Positions 5,565 to 14,246 of a stretch of DNA of 25,504 nucleotides are shown here, piece by piece. The stretch's first letter is position 1. Every line of letters begins with the position of its first letter. Made by a program: the position numbers and the translations under genes. Source of the DNA: a virus. The notes under the pieces are model-generated. The model made no database searches. It was not told the DNA's origin and saw nothing but the letters and a program-made list of their open reading frames with translations. Where the stretch lies: positions 1 through 25,504 of IMG/VR virus record IMGVR_UViG_3300044949_000012, one strand, 5' to 3'.

Positions 5565-7550
5565 TTAAGATACAAAATAAGTGCCAGTAATTCTTAGGTA
5601 ACGGAACGTACCCGGGTTATGAAGCACATCAACCCATGCTGCATCGTCTTTTGATGCTTGTAAATAAACTGCTGCGTTTAAAAAATCTCCAAACACACTT
5701 GTGCCAGTATTTAAATCAAAAAGAAAAGTGCCTACAGTAGCAATAGCTCTTGTTCCATCTTCGCTAAACGGCAATCCATCAACAAAAGCAAGTCCTGACG
5801 CGCCAGTTGTAGTAACACCATTAAAATAAATCGCTATTGTTACTTGGCGACCAATTTTTGTGTATTTGCCAGTAGCCGTGACTGGAGTTGTTGGGTTGGT
5901 AGTGACGCCTTTTAATGTTCCTGTCCAAGTTCCCTCCTCATAGTCATCTAGCGTATTAGCATCCGTTGATGAGGATTGCGTAGCAGGGAAAGTAATACCG
6001 GCACCAGACGTTGAAGGTGTAGCGTTACCTACTGAGATTGTCCCGACTGTCTGAGTATTACCTGAGCTATTAACCGTTAGTCTTTGTGTACCACCCGTAG
6101 CAATAGCCACCGTATCCGCAGCAGGGAAGAACACACCCGTATTGGTGTCATCAGAATTGCTCAACGCAGGCGTTGATGCCGAGCCATCAGGCAACAGCAG
6201 CGATCCTGTCATCGTGTCACCGGTCTTGGCGACAGCGTTCGCCACGTTGAACACGGCGAAGGCGATCACCATCAGATCATCGTTCAGCGCAGCAGCAACA
6301 TTCAGCACAACGCTGGTGCCGTTGGTCGCGGTGTAGTCATCACCCGGACGCAGCGTCACGCCGTTCAACGATACGCTGATGCTGTTGGCGACATAGCTCA
6401 GTGTCGCGCCGTTGGCATCTGTACCGGAGAAGGTAGTCTGGCCTGCGGTGGCGACAAACTCATATGTCACCATTAACGACTGCTGGGCAGCGGAAGCCTC
6501 GATCCACTGAGCGCCGTCATAGACCTTCATGCCCACAGGCGTGGTCGTGCGGTAGTACAGCGCACCAGTTACCAGCGCGTTGCCGTCGTTGTCCACCGTC
6601 GGGTTGCTAGACTTGGCACCAAGGTAGCGGTCATCAAAACTGTCCAAGGCAGCAGCCGCTGAAGCAGCCGAAGCCGCTGCATTTGTTTCACTTGTGGCCG
6701 CGGCAGTGGCGCTGTTCGATGCGTTTGTTGCACTTGTGCTGGCATTGCTGGCAGACGTGCTGGCAGCTGTTGCTGAGTTTGATGCGTTGGTCGCCGACGT
6801 GCTGGCAGAGCTCGCGCTGTTGGCTGCGTTCGTTGCCGATGTCGATGCGTTACTGGCGCTAGTCGATGCCGAGCTGGCCGAGTTAGATGCGTTGGTCGCG
6901 CTGGTGGAAGCATTCGACGCAGAGGTCGAGGCATTGCTGGCTTGAGTAGTAGCTGTGCTGGCCGAGCTCGACGCGCTTGAGGCAGAGCTCGCAGCAGCGC
7001 TTGCCGATGCCGCAGCCGCTGTGGCACTGTTAGCCGCATTGGTCGCATAGGTCACCGCATTGGCCACATCAGCTGCAGAGACACCCGGCGTAGGATTGCC
7101 ATCAGCATCAAATGACAGCGTCTTATTGGCGCGGGATGCCTTACCCGGCAAGGTCATATTGATCGTAGTCGGGTCAGTCTGTGGTGCCTGCAAGGCACGC
7201 TGCAAACCCTCAGCATTCTGCTGGTTGAAGATGGTCTGCTGATCCAGCTCGTCGTTCAGCGTGTTGGCAAAGAAGTCGCCACCGGTCACAAAGTCTGTAG
7301 TGCGCTGGATCGTGCGGTTGCCGACGATAGCGATCTGCGTCGCACCCGTGGGTGTCGCTGTCAGCGTTACAAAGCCGGTGCCGTTGGTGTTGATCGTGAC
7401 CGTGTAGTTGGTGGTCAAAGTCAACAGCGTATCGTCCCGGTACACCGCAATGTCGGTTGCAGCCAGGATCTCAAACGTAAAGTTATACGGGCCGGTGCCG
7501 CTTGCGGCATAGACCACCCGCCTTGTCACATTGTTAATTGGCACGCCCAT
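5565..7550 (-). CDS. Tail fibre with T7 gp17-like N-terminal anchor
   Basis: The 661-aa fibre would attach to the tail and carry the host-recognition tip. Residues about 1-130 match the remembered T7-type anchor (NNVTRRVVYAASGTGPYNFTF, then a DELDQQTIFNQQ helix). Residues 171-300 are an Ala/Ser/Thr/Asn array of seven-residue units such as NASTSAS and NASTSAT, likely a trimeric shaft. A hinge (SFDDRYLGAKSSNPTVDNDGNAL) and a GDTMTGSLLLPDG fibre repeat follow, then LDDYEEGTWTGTL and a beta-rich tip. The DNA coding the tip (about 5565-6000) is AT-rich, whereas the shaft and anchor are GC-rich, pointing to tip replacement. AAGGAAGG lies a few bases before the ATG. Confidence 0.9.
   Translation of the reverse strand: MGVPINNVTRRVVYAASGTGPYNFTFEILAATDIAVYRDDTLLTLTTNYTVTINTNGTGFVTLTATPTGATQIAIVGNRTIQRTTDFVTGGDFFANTLNDELDQQTIFNQQNAEGLQRALQAPQTDPTTINMTLPGKASRANKTLSFDADGNPTPGVSAADVANAVTYATNAANSATAAAASASAAASSASSASSSASTATTQASNASTSASNASTSATNASNSASSASTSASNASTSATNAANSASSASTSATNASNSATAASTSASNASTSATNASNSATAAATSETNAAASAASAAAALDSFDDRYLGAKSSNPTVDNDGNALVTGALYYRTTTPVGMKVYDGAQWIEASAAQQSLMVTYEFVATAGQTTFSGTDANGATLSYVANSISVSLNGVTLRPGDDYTATNGTSVVLNVAAALNDDLMVIAFAVFNVANAVAKTGDTMTGSLLLPDGSASTPALSNSDDTNTGVFFPAADTVAIATGGTQRLTVNSSGNTQTVGTISVGNATPSTSGAGITFPATQSSSTDANTLDDYEEGTWTGTLKGVTTNPTTPVTATGKYTKIGRQVTIAIYFNGVTTTGASGLAFVDGLPFSEDGTRAIATVGTFLFDLNTGTSVFGDFLNAAVYLQASKDDAAWVDVLHNPGTFRYLRITGTYFVS
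6651..7040 (-). repeat. Heptad-coding tandem repeat in the fibre shaft
   Basis: About 18 consecutive seven-codon (21-base) degenerate units encode variants of N-A-S-T-S-A-S/T, at residues about 171-300 of the fibre. The clearest run is residues 206-289, where Ala, Ser and Thr positions recur every seven residues. The units differ at DNA level, so it is an old, diverged array rather than a recent expansion. On the opposite strand the same array gives a spurious Ala/Leu/Val/Asp-rich open frame. Confidence 0.85.
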
Positions 7551-7585
7551 GATTTATATTCCTTCCTTGTCAAAATTGTACAAAA

Positions 7586-10500
7586 CTATTTGCCGCGAAT
7601 GTCATCAATTTGGCGGTTTCTGCGCATCTTCGCCCCAAGATCTGGAAACTCAACCTTGAGATCTCCCGTGCCAATATCGACAGGGCCGCCATCCTCGTCG
7701 CCAATCATGCGCAGCTTTGCCATTTCGCGGTATTCCGAAAATAGTCCTTGAATTAATTTCTGCTTGGCTCCCTTAGTTAGCGGATTGCCAACAGCGTCAG
7801 CGTCGATGTCTGCCTGCTTCAGCTCGTAAATGATCCGCTGCTCAAGGTTGAGCCCGTCGATAGTGATCTCCTGGCCATATAAGCGCTTGAAGCGATTAAT
7901 CTGGCCTGAGGATAGTCTGACCCCATCCCAAATTTCAGAAGCCTTAGGCCAGCCATAATCAAGGCTGACAGCGATTTCGTCTGCTTCGGAAAACTTACCT
8001 TCTTGCGCTTGGATCACAGGGCTGTAGTTCAGCCAGTAATCAAGCCCACGGTTGCGCACGGTTACTTCTCGGCCAAGGTCATCCAGCATTGGTGGCACGT
8101 TTTCCGATACGCCTGGAATGCGCGACATAACCCGCTGACGGGTTTCGTATAGCGCACGCAACCCAGCTGGCGCATCCATGACCGGCGACTTGATGTTTGA
8201 TTTTGCCGGATCTGTCAGGCGCTCAATGTGCGCCATTGCCGTTGAGTTAGTGATGCCCAGCCCAGGCGTGCCGGTATATACAAAGTTTGCAAACTGGCCA
8301 GACAGTTGATCAAAGATCTGAGCAAGCCTTTCACCGCCATCCGTTGACCGAGATCTTGCAATTTGCAGCAGCTCACCGATCCCCTGCATAAAAGGCAGGT
8401 TGCCCATGTATTCACCGGTCGCAGTCATGCCAGCCAATGCCATGCGCTCAAAGTCTTCCGCATCCCTAGTGCGGCTAAACTTGGCTGCGTCACCCATGTC
8501 GGAACCAATAGCAAACACCATCGATACCGGGTCAAACCTGGCATAAGAAACATAAACTTTGTCAGGGCCAACCGCTACCTTAGTGATCTTGCGTAGGCGC
8601 TCAAGAGATTGCTCATTGAGCTCGCCACGGTCAAACACAAAAGAATGCGCTTGCCAGCCAAGTTTCTCTAATGCCTTGCGGTCTTCCGTTTGTGATGGGC
8701 CAGATCCAGTAATCCTATTGTCTAAGTTCAGCTGCGATGCTGCATAGATTGCCGAGCCGCCCATTGCCATGCGGGTAATTGCCACATCGCGGTGCCTGCC
8801 ACCTTTTGCCCACATGTCATAGAAACGTGGCGACAAAGCATTCAAAACCGGAATGTAACTAGAGCCTTCGACAAACAGATTGGTGACCGTGTTAGCAAAT
8901 GGAACAAAGATTTTTACCGGTGGCAAATTAAGAATCTTGTTTGTCCAGTAATAGGTTTCACCAAGGTTGCCATTGCGCTCAATGCGTTCCTGCAACGTCA
9001 CCATCCGGCGCACAGAATCAATGTTTTCCTGCATTTCCCGAGGGCGCTCAATCAGCAGCTGGTCTACCTTAGAAGTAACCTCTGCCTTGGCAGCTGCCTC
9101 GCTCATGCCTTCCGAGATCAGCCGGTCATATTCTTTGTTGCCATAGCGCCAGGCTTCCTCATGCAATTGGTATCTTGCAACCCAGCCGCCAATAAATTCA
9201 TCACCAGCCGCAATGGGTCTAAAGCTCATTGCATCTTGCACAAAGCCAATGCCATTGATTGCCTTGCCTAGCCAGGTATCGCGCAGATCTGGCGTACGAT
9301 AAACCTCTTTGCCAAACATTCTAATTGGCGTATCTGACAAATATTCTGCAGACAATGGATTTAGCGGCCTACCAGCTTCTGTAACTTTTGATTGACCACC
9401 ACGCTTTAATGCTTCAGCAGCCAACACCCAACCATCAATGACACCATTTTTGGTGCCAGACAATCCAGCCAGAATGTCATCAAACTGGTATCGATCAGGA
9501 TCTGCATTGGCAAACAGCTGCCGAGCTTTACCAAGCGGGATAGACAGCGTTCTCTCAATTGGCATAAGCGAACCAAAGACAGCACTACCCACAACATTGT
9601 ATGAGTGCGTCTGCGGATCGTTTAGCAAATTAGCCTGGTAAGTGTGAAACCACACATCACGCATCTTTGCGCCAAACCCAGCCTCAATAATGCGATTCTT
9701 AGCAGCTCTGCTTGGCGATGTTAGGTAATCTTCAGCAAGCTGGAATAGCACCTTGTCCGATTGATTAGCGCCGAGCTCATCCAATGCAGCCCTAATGTCT
9801 TTGGACGCAAGGCCTGGGCCTTTGTCCTTAACGCGCTTAAACACATTCATCGACCTAGCAACATCAGTCTGAATGCCTTTGAGCTGGTCAACAATAATCT
9901 TATGCTGTGCCAGCTTTAACCGCAGATCTAGTTTGCCAGCGTCATCAAGTGTACCTGCCGCCATTTTGGCAAACAGATCGTCCAGCATCTTTGCGCTTTC
10001 GTCGTGCGTAAACACAGCACCAGCCAATTGCTTTGCTAGCTGGCTACCGCCGACAGTTGTCTCCATGCTTTCGCCTGCTAACGCACGCTGCAGGAATTGC
10101 TCTGGAATGCCAGCATTAATGGCACGCATGTAAATGGAACGAACCGACATGCTCGGATCTTGCTTGGCGGCTGCCTCACCGCTTGCGCGGATCGTAGCGG
10201 CCAGGCCATCGTTGTCAGTCCAAGCGCTTGAGATTGGTGTTTCTGGTGGCTTTGCTTGAGCTTCGCCTGCAGCCAGCAGGCGCTCGCGCTCCGCAGAGAC
10301 AGCATTGATTTCAGTAATGTCTGCAGCCCTGACCTTTTGTTTTGCAGGCGCAGGCTTTGGTGCTGGCGGTGGTGGCGGTGGTGTTGCGCTTACCGGTGCA
10401 GGTGGTGGCGGCGTTAGCTTGATCGGCTGGTCAACTAGCTTTGGCTCTTTGGCTGCGCGTGCGCCTTTGCGCATGAGCGGCTCAAGAATTTCAAAACCAA

Positions 10501-10633
10501 GTTTGCCAACACCAGCAACCTGAATATCTGCAGGCTGTTCTGTTTCCTGCTCCGGCATAGCGGCAGGCTGCGGCATTGGGTCAGCGTTCTGAACCATTTC
10601 CTCAATGCGGCGCTCAAGAGGTGGGATAGCCAT
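7586..10633 (-). CDS. Giant internal virion / polyvalent-type protein (gp16 position)
   Basis: This 1015-aa protein is the largest in the window and lies just upstream of the tail fibre, the place of the T7 internal core protein gp16. Residues about 73-101 are an extreme Pro/Ala linker (PPPPAP and similar), separating a short N-terminal part from a long helical body. The body (about 220-770) has runs such as FHTYQANLLNDPQTHSYN and TNKILNLPPVKIFVPFANT that recall large polyvalent-protein-associated domains of phage ejection proteins. I see no lysozyme or transglycosylase motif. The likely role is an ejected protein helping DNA cross the envelope. Its ATG overlaps the stop of the 599-aa gene (TAATG). 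Confidence 0.75.
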   Translation of the reverse strand: MAIPPLERRIEEMVQNADPMPQPAAMPEQETEQPADIQVAGVGKLGFEILEPLMRKGARAAKEPKLVDQPIKLTPPPPAPVSATPPPPPPAPKPAPAKQKVRAADITEINAVSAERERLLAAGEAQAKPPETPISSAWTDNDGLAATIRASGEAAAKQDPSMSVRSIYMRAINAGIPEQFLQRALAGESMETTVGGSQLAKQLAGAVFTHDESAKMLDDLFAKMAAGTLDDAGKLDLRLKLAQHKIIVDQLKGIQTDVARSMNVFKRVKDKGPGLASKDIRAALDELGANQSDKVLFQLAEDYLTSPSRAAKNRIIEAGFGAKMRDVWFHTYQANLLNDPQTHSYNVVGSAVFGSLMPIERTLSIPLGKARQLFANADPDRYQFDDILAGLSGTKNGVIDGWVLAAEALKRGGQSKVTEAGRPLNPLSAEYLSDTPIRMFGKEVYRTPDLRDTWLGKAINGIGFVQDAMSFRPIAAGDEFIGGWVARYQLHEEAWRYGNKEYDRLISEGMSEAAAKAEVTSKVDQLLIERPREMQENIDSVRRMVTLQERIERNGNLGETYYWTNKILNLPPVKIFVPFANTVTNLFVEGSSYIPVLNALSPRFYDMWAKGGRHRDVAITRMAMGGSAIYAASQLNLDNRITGSGPSQTEDRKALEKLGWQAHSFVFDRGELNEQSLERLRKITKVAVGPDKVYVSYARFDPVSMVFAIGSDMGDAAKFSRTRDAEDFERMALAGMTATGEYMGNLPFMQGIGELLQIARSRSTDGGERLAQIFDQLSGQFANFVYTGTPGLGITNSTAMAHIERLTDPAKSNIKSPVMDAPAGLRALYETRQRVMSRIPGVSENVPPMLDDLGREVTVRNRGLDYWLNYSPVIQAQEGKFSEADEIAVSLDYGWPKASEIWDGVRLSSGQINRFKRLYGQEITIDGLNLEQRIIYELKQADIDADAVGNPLTKGAKQKLIQGLFSEYREMAKLRMIGDEDGGPVDIGTGDLKVEFPDLGAKMRRNRQIDDIRGK

Positions 10634-12432
10634 TATTCAGCACCTCCAGCTTTCATTTGGGCTTTTGCTTTGGCTTTGGCAGCAGCCTCTTTCTCTCTGT
10701 CTTTGCGTAGTTTGTCTAAGCGCTTGGCATTTCGCTCAAGGTATTTTCTCTGAGCTTCTGGATCAAGCGTGCCTGCTTGGCCGCTAGCTCCGGGTTTTTT
10801 TGCTCCTGCTGCGACATCAGATCCTGAAGTAGCTGCTCTGAGCTGGGCAAGCTGTTCTGAGTAACCGGCTTGCTCAAGGATTGGGCCGAATCTTTCATCA
10901 TAGAATAATGTCCTAAAGTCAGGGGTCGCAGCGATCAGTTCATCAGTAATCGCATTGTCCTGGATTAATTGAACAGCCGAGCGTGTCTCACCTTTGGCGC
11001 TGGCTGTCTCGTATAGGGTTTTCGCCCATGACCAGATTGTCTCCTGAACCTCTGCCGGTGTCCATTTCTCCCCAGTAAATTTTGTAAGGTAATCAGCAGT
11101 CTCGCGCACCCTTGCATTCATGGCAATGTAGCCTGGGCCTTTGCCGGGGTCGCCGCCTTTAGTCAGGCCACCGCTAAACAAATTCTGATCAACATAAGTA
11201 AACGCTGCCATCCAAGCATCGTTTGTTACCTCATTGACATTGCCTTGTAAATTCAACATGAAGCTGTTGACCTTTGGGCCTGACAGCACAACAGTTGACG
11301 GATCTTCTGCAGATAGCGCTTTAACGCTGTTATTGATCCAGGCATCCAATACAGACTCTTCGCCCTTGCTGCCCTGGACGCTGTCGCCCATTATGCGAAC
11401 AATTGATGCCCGGTCTATAGGCCTACCAGCTGCAGTCCAGTTTTTCCATACTTGCAACGCATTGAACAAATTAGATTCGACGCTGGTCTGTGGGCTGGTG
11501 GCAGACAGCAGCGCAGCAAACCGCTGCGAGTCTGGCCCAAATACCTGAATGATTGCTTGCGTGCTTCCTTCGTACCAGCCCTTCTTAGCTTTGCCTGCCA
11601 CAGCAGCTGCGCCGAACTCTTCTTTGCTTGGCAAGGTTTTCAGGATATTGACAAACTTTACCGCAGTGTCTGACCTAAATTTTGCTTGCTCTTGTGGTGT
11701 CAGATTTTTAAGCGCACGCTGCAGCGATGCTGCTTCTTTAGCCGGTATTTTTATTTCGCGCTCACCAATCTTGACCGGAACGACAACCTGGCCTGGGCCG
11801 CTTGGCGCAATGTCCATGATCATGCCAGCCTTGCGCAGGTTGCTCTCAATCACATTGGCAGCAGCCGGAGCCAGCGCAGCACCTGCAGCTTTAGCACCTT
11901 TGACACCAATCTTTACAGCCTCTGGTGCTCCCAAGATCGGGTTGTATTCACCCAGCTTGCCAGCAATATTAGCTGTTTGGCGACGGCCTTCTGCTGAATA
12001 GCCAACCATATCTGGCGCATTTTCAGGCACCACAGGCGGCAGCATTTCGCTCACCCGTTCTGTAGTCGGCAGCACTTGCTCGCCACCGGTCAACAAGCGA
12101 ACCAGGCTTTCAATGTCACCAGGCAGGCCAAGCGACTGCGCAACCGTGCCACGCAGTGCGCCAGCTAGCGTGTCTGCCAATCCCATCACTGGAACCTCAA
12201 GACCACCGGCAGCCTCAGACTGAGCTCTGGTAACACCACCGCGACCAAAGCGCGGTTCAGGCTTACCAGCTGGGCCACCAGCACCTGTCGGCTTTTCTGG
12301 CTCACCGGTAACCACAACCTCCGGCAGGCGACCGGTATCGGCAGCAGCCAACTGCATACCGTCCATCGACATCGGTGGATAGTCTCGATCAACCAAGTGG
12401 TCAATGTACATCGTGTCAAATTCTTTGCTCAT
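10633..12432 (-). CDS. Internal virion protein with HhH-glycosylase-like domain
   Basis: This 599-aa protein has a Gly/Pro/Ala-rich N-terminus (about 30-75) and a hydrophobic Ala/Gly stretch (about 176-194). The compact central domain (about 265-475) contains ALLSATSPQTSVESN, then LSGPKVNSFMLNLQG followed by VTNDAW. These resemble helix-hairpin-helix DNA glycosylases of the endonuclease III type: LLSA, a lysine at 387 and an aspartate 18 residues later at 405, as in the Lys120/Asp138 pair of E. coli Nth. The C-terminus is a Lys/Arg/Ala-rich tail. Overlaps with both neighbours and its place in the internal-protein cluster suggest a virion protein ejected with DNA. Enzymatic activity is an inference only. 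Confidence 0.75.
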   Translation of the reverse strand: MSKEFDTMYIDHLVDRDYPPMSMDGMQLAAADTGRLPEVVVTGEPEKPTGAGGPAGKPEPRFGRGGVTRAQSEAAGGLEVPVMGLADTLAGALRGTVAQSLGLPGDIESLVRLLTGGEQVLPTTERVSEMLPPVVPENAPDMVGYSAEGRRQTANIAGKLGEYNPILGAPEAVKIGVKGAKAAGAALAPAAANVIESNLRKAGMIMDIAPSGPGQVVVPVKIGEREIKIPAKEAASLQRALKNLTPQEQAKFRSDTAVKFVNILKTLPSKEEFGAAAVAGKAKKGWYEGSTQAIIQVFGPDSQRFAALLSATSPQTSVESNLFNALQVWKNWTAAGRPIDRASIVRIMGDSVQGSKGEESVLDAWINNSVKALSAEDPSTVVLSGPKVNSFMLNLQGNVNEVTNDAWMAAFTYVDQNLFSGGLTKGGDPGKGPGYIAMNARVRETADYLTKFTGEKWTPAEVQETIWSWAKTLYETASAKGETRSAVQLIQDNAITDELIAATPDFRTLFYDERFGPILEQAGYSEQLAQLRAATSGSDVAAGAKKPGASGQAGTLDPEAQRKYLERNAKRLDKLRKDREKEAAAKAKAKAQMKAGGAE

Positions 12433-14237
12433 CTTCCACCCGGCTGCGATCTGACAGGATTCAAAATTTGATACTGCTTTTTAATAATTGCATATTCCGA
12501 GCGCAGCAATTCAATGTCAAGGTCGCTCAGTTTATTTTTACCTCTTCTCGCTTGGTCAGCCAGCTCATCAATGTTTGTGTTGATGTCAAACACAATGCCT
12601 GTCTTTTTGTCCGAGCTGCTTTTGCCATAAGACTCATTGACCGACTTTAGCTTCATTTCAATAATTTGATTGGCCTGCGACTTTTTGCGCTCCTCTTGCA
12701 CATCCCTCAAGATTGCAGATTTAGTCTGCCTCTTTTCTGGCGGGAAACTGTTTTGCTCTTGGAATCGTTCATCAACTTCCTGCTCAATAGACTGTCGTGC
12801 GCGTTGCACGTTCTTTTCATTTCTTGAACCAGCGTCCATGTTGGCCGCTCTGTTGAAACCTTGATATAACAGACCTTGCTCTTTGTCTTTCCTGCTAATG
12901 AAAAATGGCTGCAGATCAGAATAGATAAATTTCTCAGGCACACCCATTCTTCTTGCGGCAACCTTCATCTGCTCAATGTTTAAATACTTGTCATTGAATA
13001 TGTTTTCTTTCATCATCGTAAGCACGCCGTAAGACGGCTCTTGCTTATCGGCAGCCTGCTTTTTAATCAGCGCAATATCTTTCGGGTTTATCGCTGTCGG
13101 GTCGCGGTAGGAAATGCTCAAAAGAATACCTTCGGCCTCCCGATCATTACCATCAGCAGCAATTATTCTTTGCGTCATCTCATTGACCAAAGATAAATTA
13201 CTTCTGTGTTCCTCATCTCTTGCCCGTGTTTCAGCCGTCACCTTGTCTGCGTATACAGAGCGCAAGCCATCTCGAACCTTTGCCTTTTCAGAAAAGTTCA
13301 TTGAGTTCCAAATTGGCGACAGCTGACCAGCATCATCTCTATCCAGCCGCCTAACAGCCGCTAGGTTATTTGCAGCAAATTCAGTATTGGTGACGTAGGT
13401 TGAAACTGCATCAATTTTTGCATTGGTTACCGCTTCATTAACGCGCTTTCTCATGTCAGCGACAATGGCGCGATCATTTGTTTTGACTGCTTCCTCAATC
13501 AAATTTCTGGCAAACACATCAGCATATAGCTGGGTATTGTCTGGAAATTGCACAAGCGAATCTTTTAATATTTTCAACCTGTCTTCAAAATCTTGATCAA
13601 GGCGAATCAACTGCCTTTCTTTGGCAGCCTTTGCCTCCAGCCCTCTAACCTTTTCAATGGCCGTGTAACCATGCGCAGCCAACGATGCCCGAACCTCAAG
13701 CGCTGCAGCTGGGCTTTCTTTGCGTGCGGCGGCCTCAAAGCCGTTGATCATGTTTTCAATCTGCGTTTCAACGTCTTTGGACGTTAAGGCATTAGCGCCT
13801 TCTTTGTCAGTCCTGGTAATCAAGTTTGCAATCTGGTGCAAACCTTCTTGCTTGATTAGGCTGGCAATCTGCGCATCTCTGGCTTTCTGATATACCTTGT
13901 CAAACTCAGTCCAGTTATATTGCGCACCCTCTTTCTTTGGCGGTGGAGCGCCGCGAAATGTGCCTGTCTCTGGATCAAAGCCAGCAGCAATCAAAAACTG
14001 CGTGCGATCTGGTGGGTTGGTCGCGACATATTGCACAGCCTCTGTCGCCGCCATTTCCTTTGCAGCGCCGTAGATGCTCGCCGACATGCGGTCAATGATG
14101 TCAGCCATCACGCCAGCGCCTCTAGCCTGCTCTCTGGCGGCAGGCATGTAATCAACCTGCTGCGGAACGACGCGCTCCATCGGCACGCCGCCCGGTGCAT
14201 TTAGCTGAATTCGACCAGATTCAAGTCTTGTCACCAT
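12429..14237 (-). CDS. Internal virion protein (T7 gp15-like position)
   Basis: This long helical protein of 602 aa is rich in Lys, Glu, Ala and Gln with no membrane span. The N-terminal segment (RIQLNAPGGVPMERVVPQQV, about 9-28) resembles the start of podovirus internal core proteins. It is followed by helical repeats such as IEKVRGLEAKAAKERQLI. Position between the gp14-like protein and the large internal proteins, and the size, fit the second ejection protein that builds the trans-periplasmic tube in T7-like phages. It shows little primary-sequence motif, so the assignment is mainly by order, size and composition. The stop overlaps the next start by ATGA. Confidence 0.75.
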   Translation of the reverse strand: MVTRLESGRIQLNAPGGVPMERVVPQQVDYMPAAREQARGAGVMADIIDRMSASIYGAAKEMAATEAVQYVATNPPDRTQFLIAAGFDPETGTFRGAPPPKKEGAQYNWTEFDKVYQKARDAQIASLIKQEGLHQIANLITRTDKEGANALTSKDVETQIENMINGFEAAARKESPAAALEVRASLAAHGYTAIEKVRGLEAKAAKERQLIRLDQDFEDRLKILKDSLVQFPDNTQLYADVFARNLIEEAVKTNDRAIVADMRKRVNEAVTNAKIDAVSTYVTNTEFAANNLAAVRRLDRDDAGQLSPIWNSMNFSEKAKVRDGLRSVYADKVTAETRARDEEHRSNLSLVNEMTQRIIAADGNDREAEGILLSISYRDPTAINPKDIALIKKQAADKQEPSYGVLTMMKENIFNDKYLNIEQMKVAARRMGVPEKFIYSDLQPFFISRKDKEQGLLYQGFNRAANMDAGSRNEKNVQRARQSIEQEVDERFQEQNSFPPEKRQTKSAILRDVQEERKKSQANQIIEMKLKSVNESYGKSSSDKKTGIVFDINTNIDELADQARRGKNKLSDLDIELLRSEYAIIKKQYQILNPVRSQPGGR

Positions 14238-14246
14238 GATGTCGCC

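Noticed and set aside
6694-6945. Plus-strand frame coding an Ala/Leu/Val/Asp-rich 83-residue protein
   Set aside because: It is the mirror of the fibre heptad repeat on the opposite strand; the periodicity is fully explained by the fibre gene.
6569-7048. Minus-strand frame of 159 residues rich in Arg, Pro and Gln
   Set aside because: It overlaps the fibre shaft in another frame and only reflects the repeat; no motif or supporting start.
7551-7585. Possible promoter before the tail-fibre gene (TTGACA and TATAAA, plus TTGTACAA palindrome at 7576-7583)
   Set aside because: The spacing between the boxes is far too short for a sigma-70 promoter, and the AT-rich sequence is explained by the ribosome-binding region.
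8792-9271. Plus-strand frame of 159 residues opposite the 1015-aa gene
   Set aside because: No recognisable domain, and the opposite strand has a long continuous coding frame.
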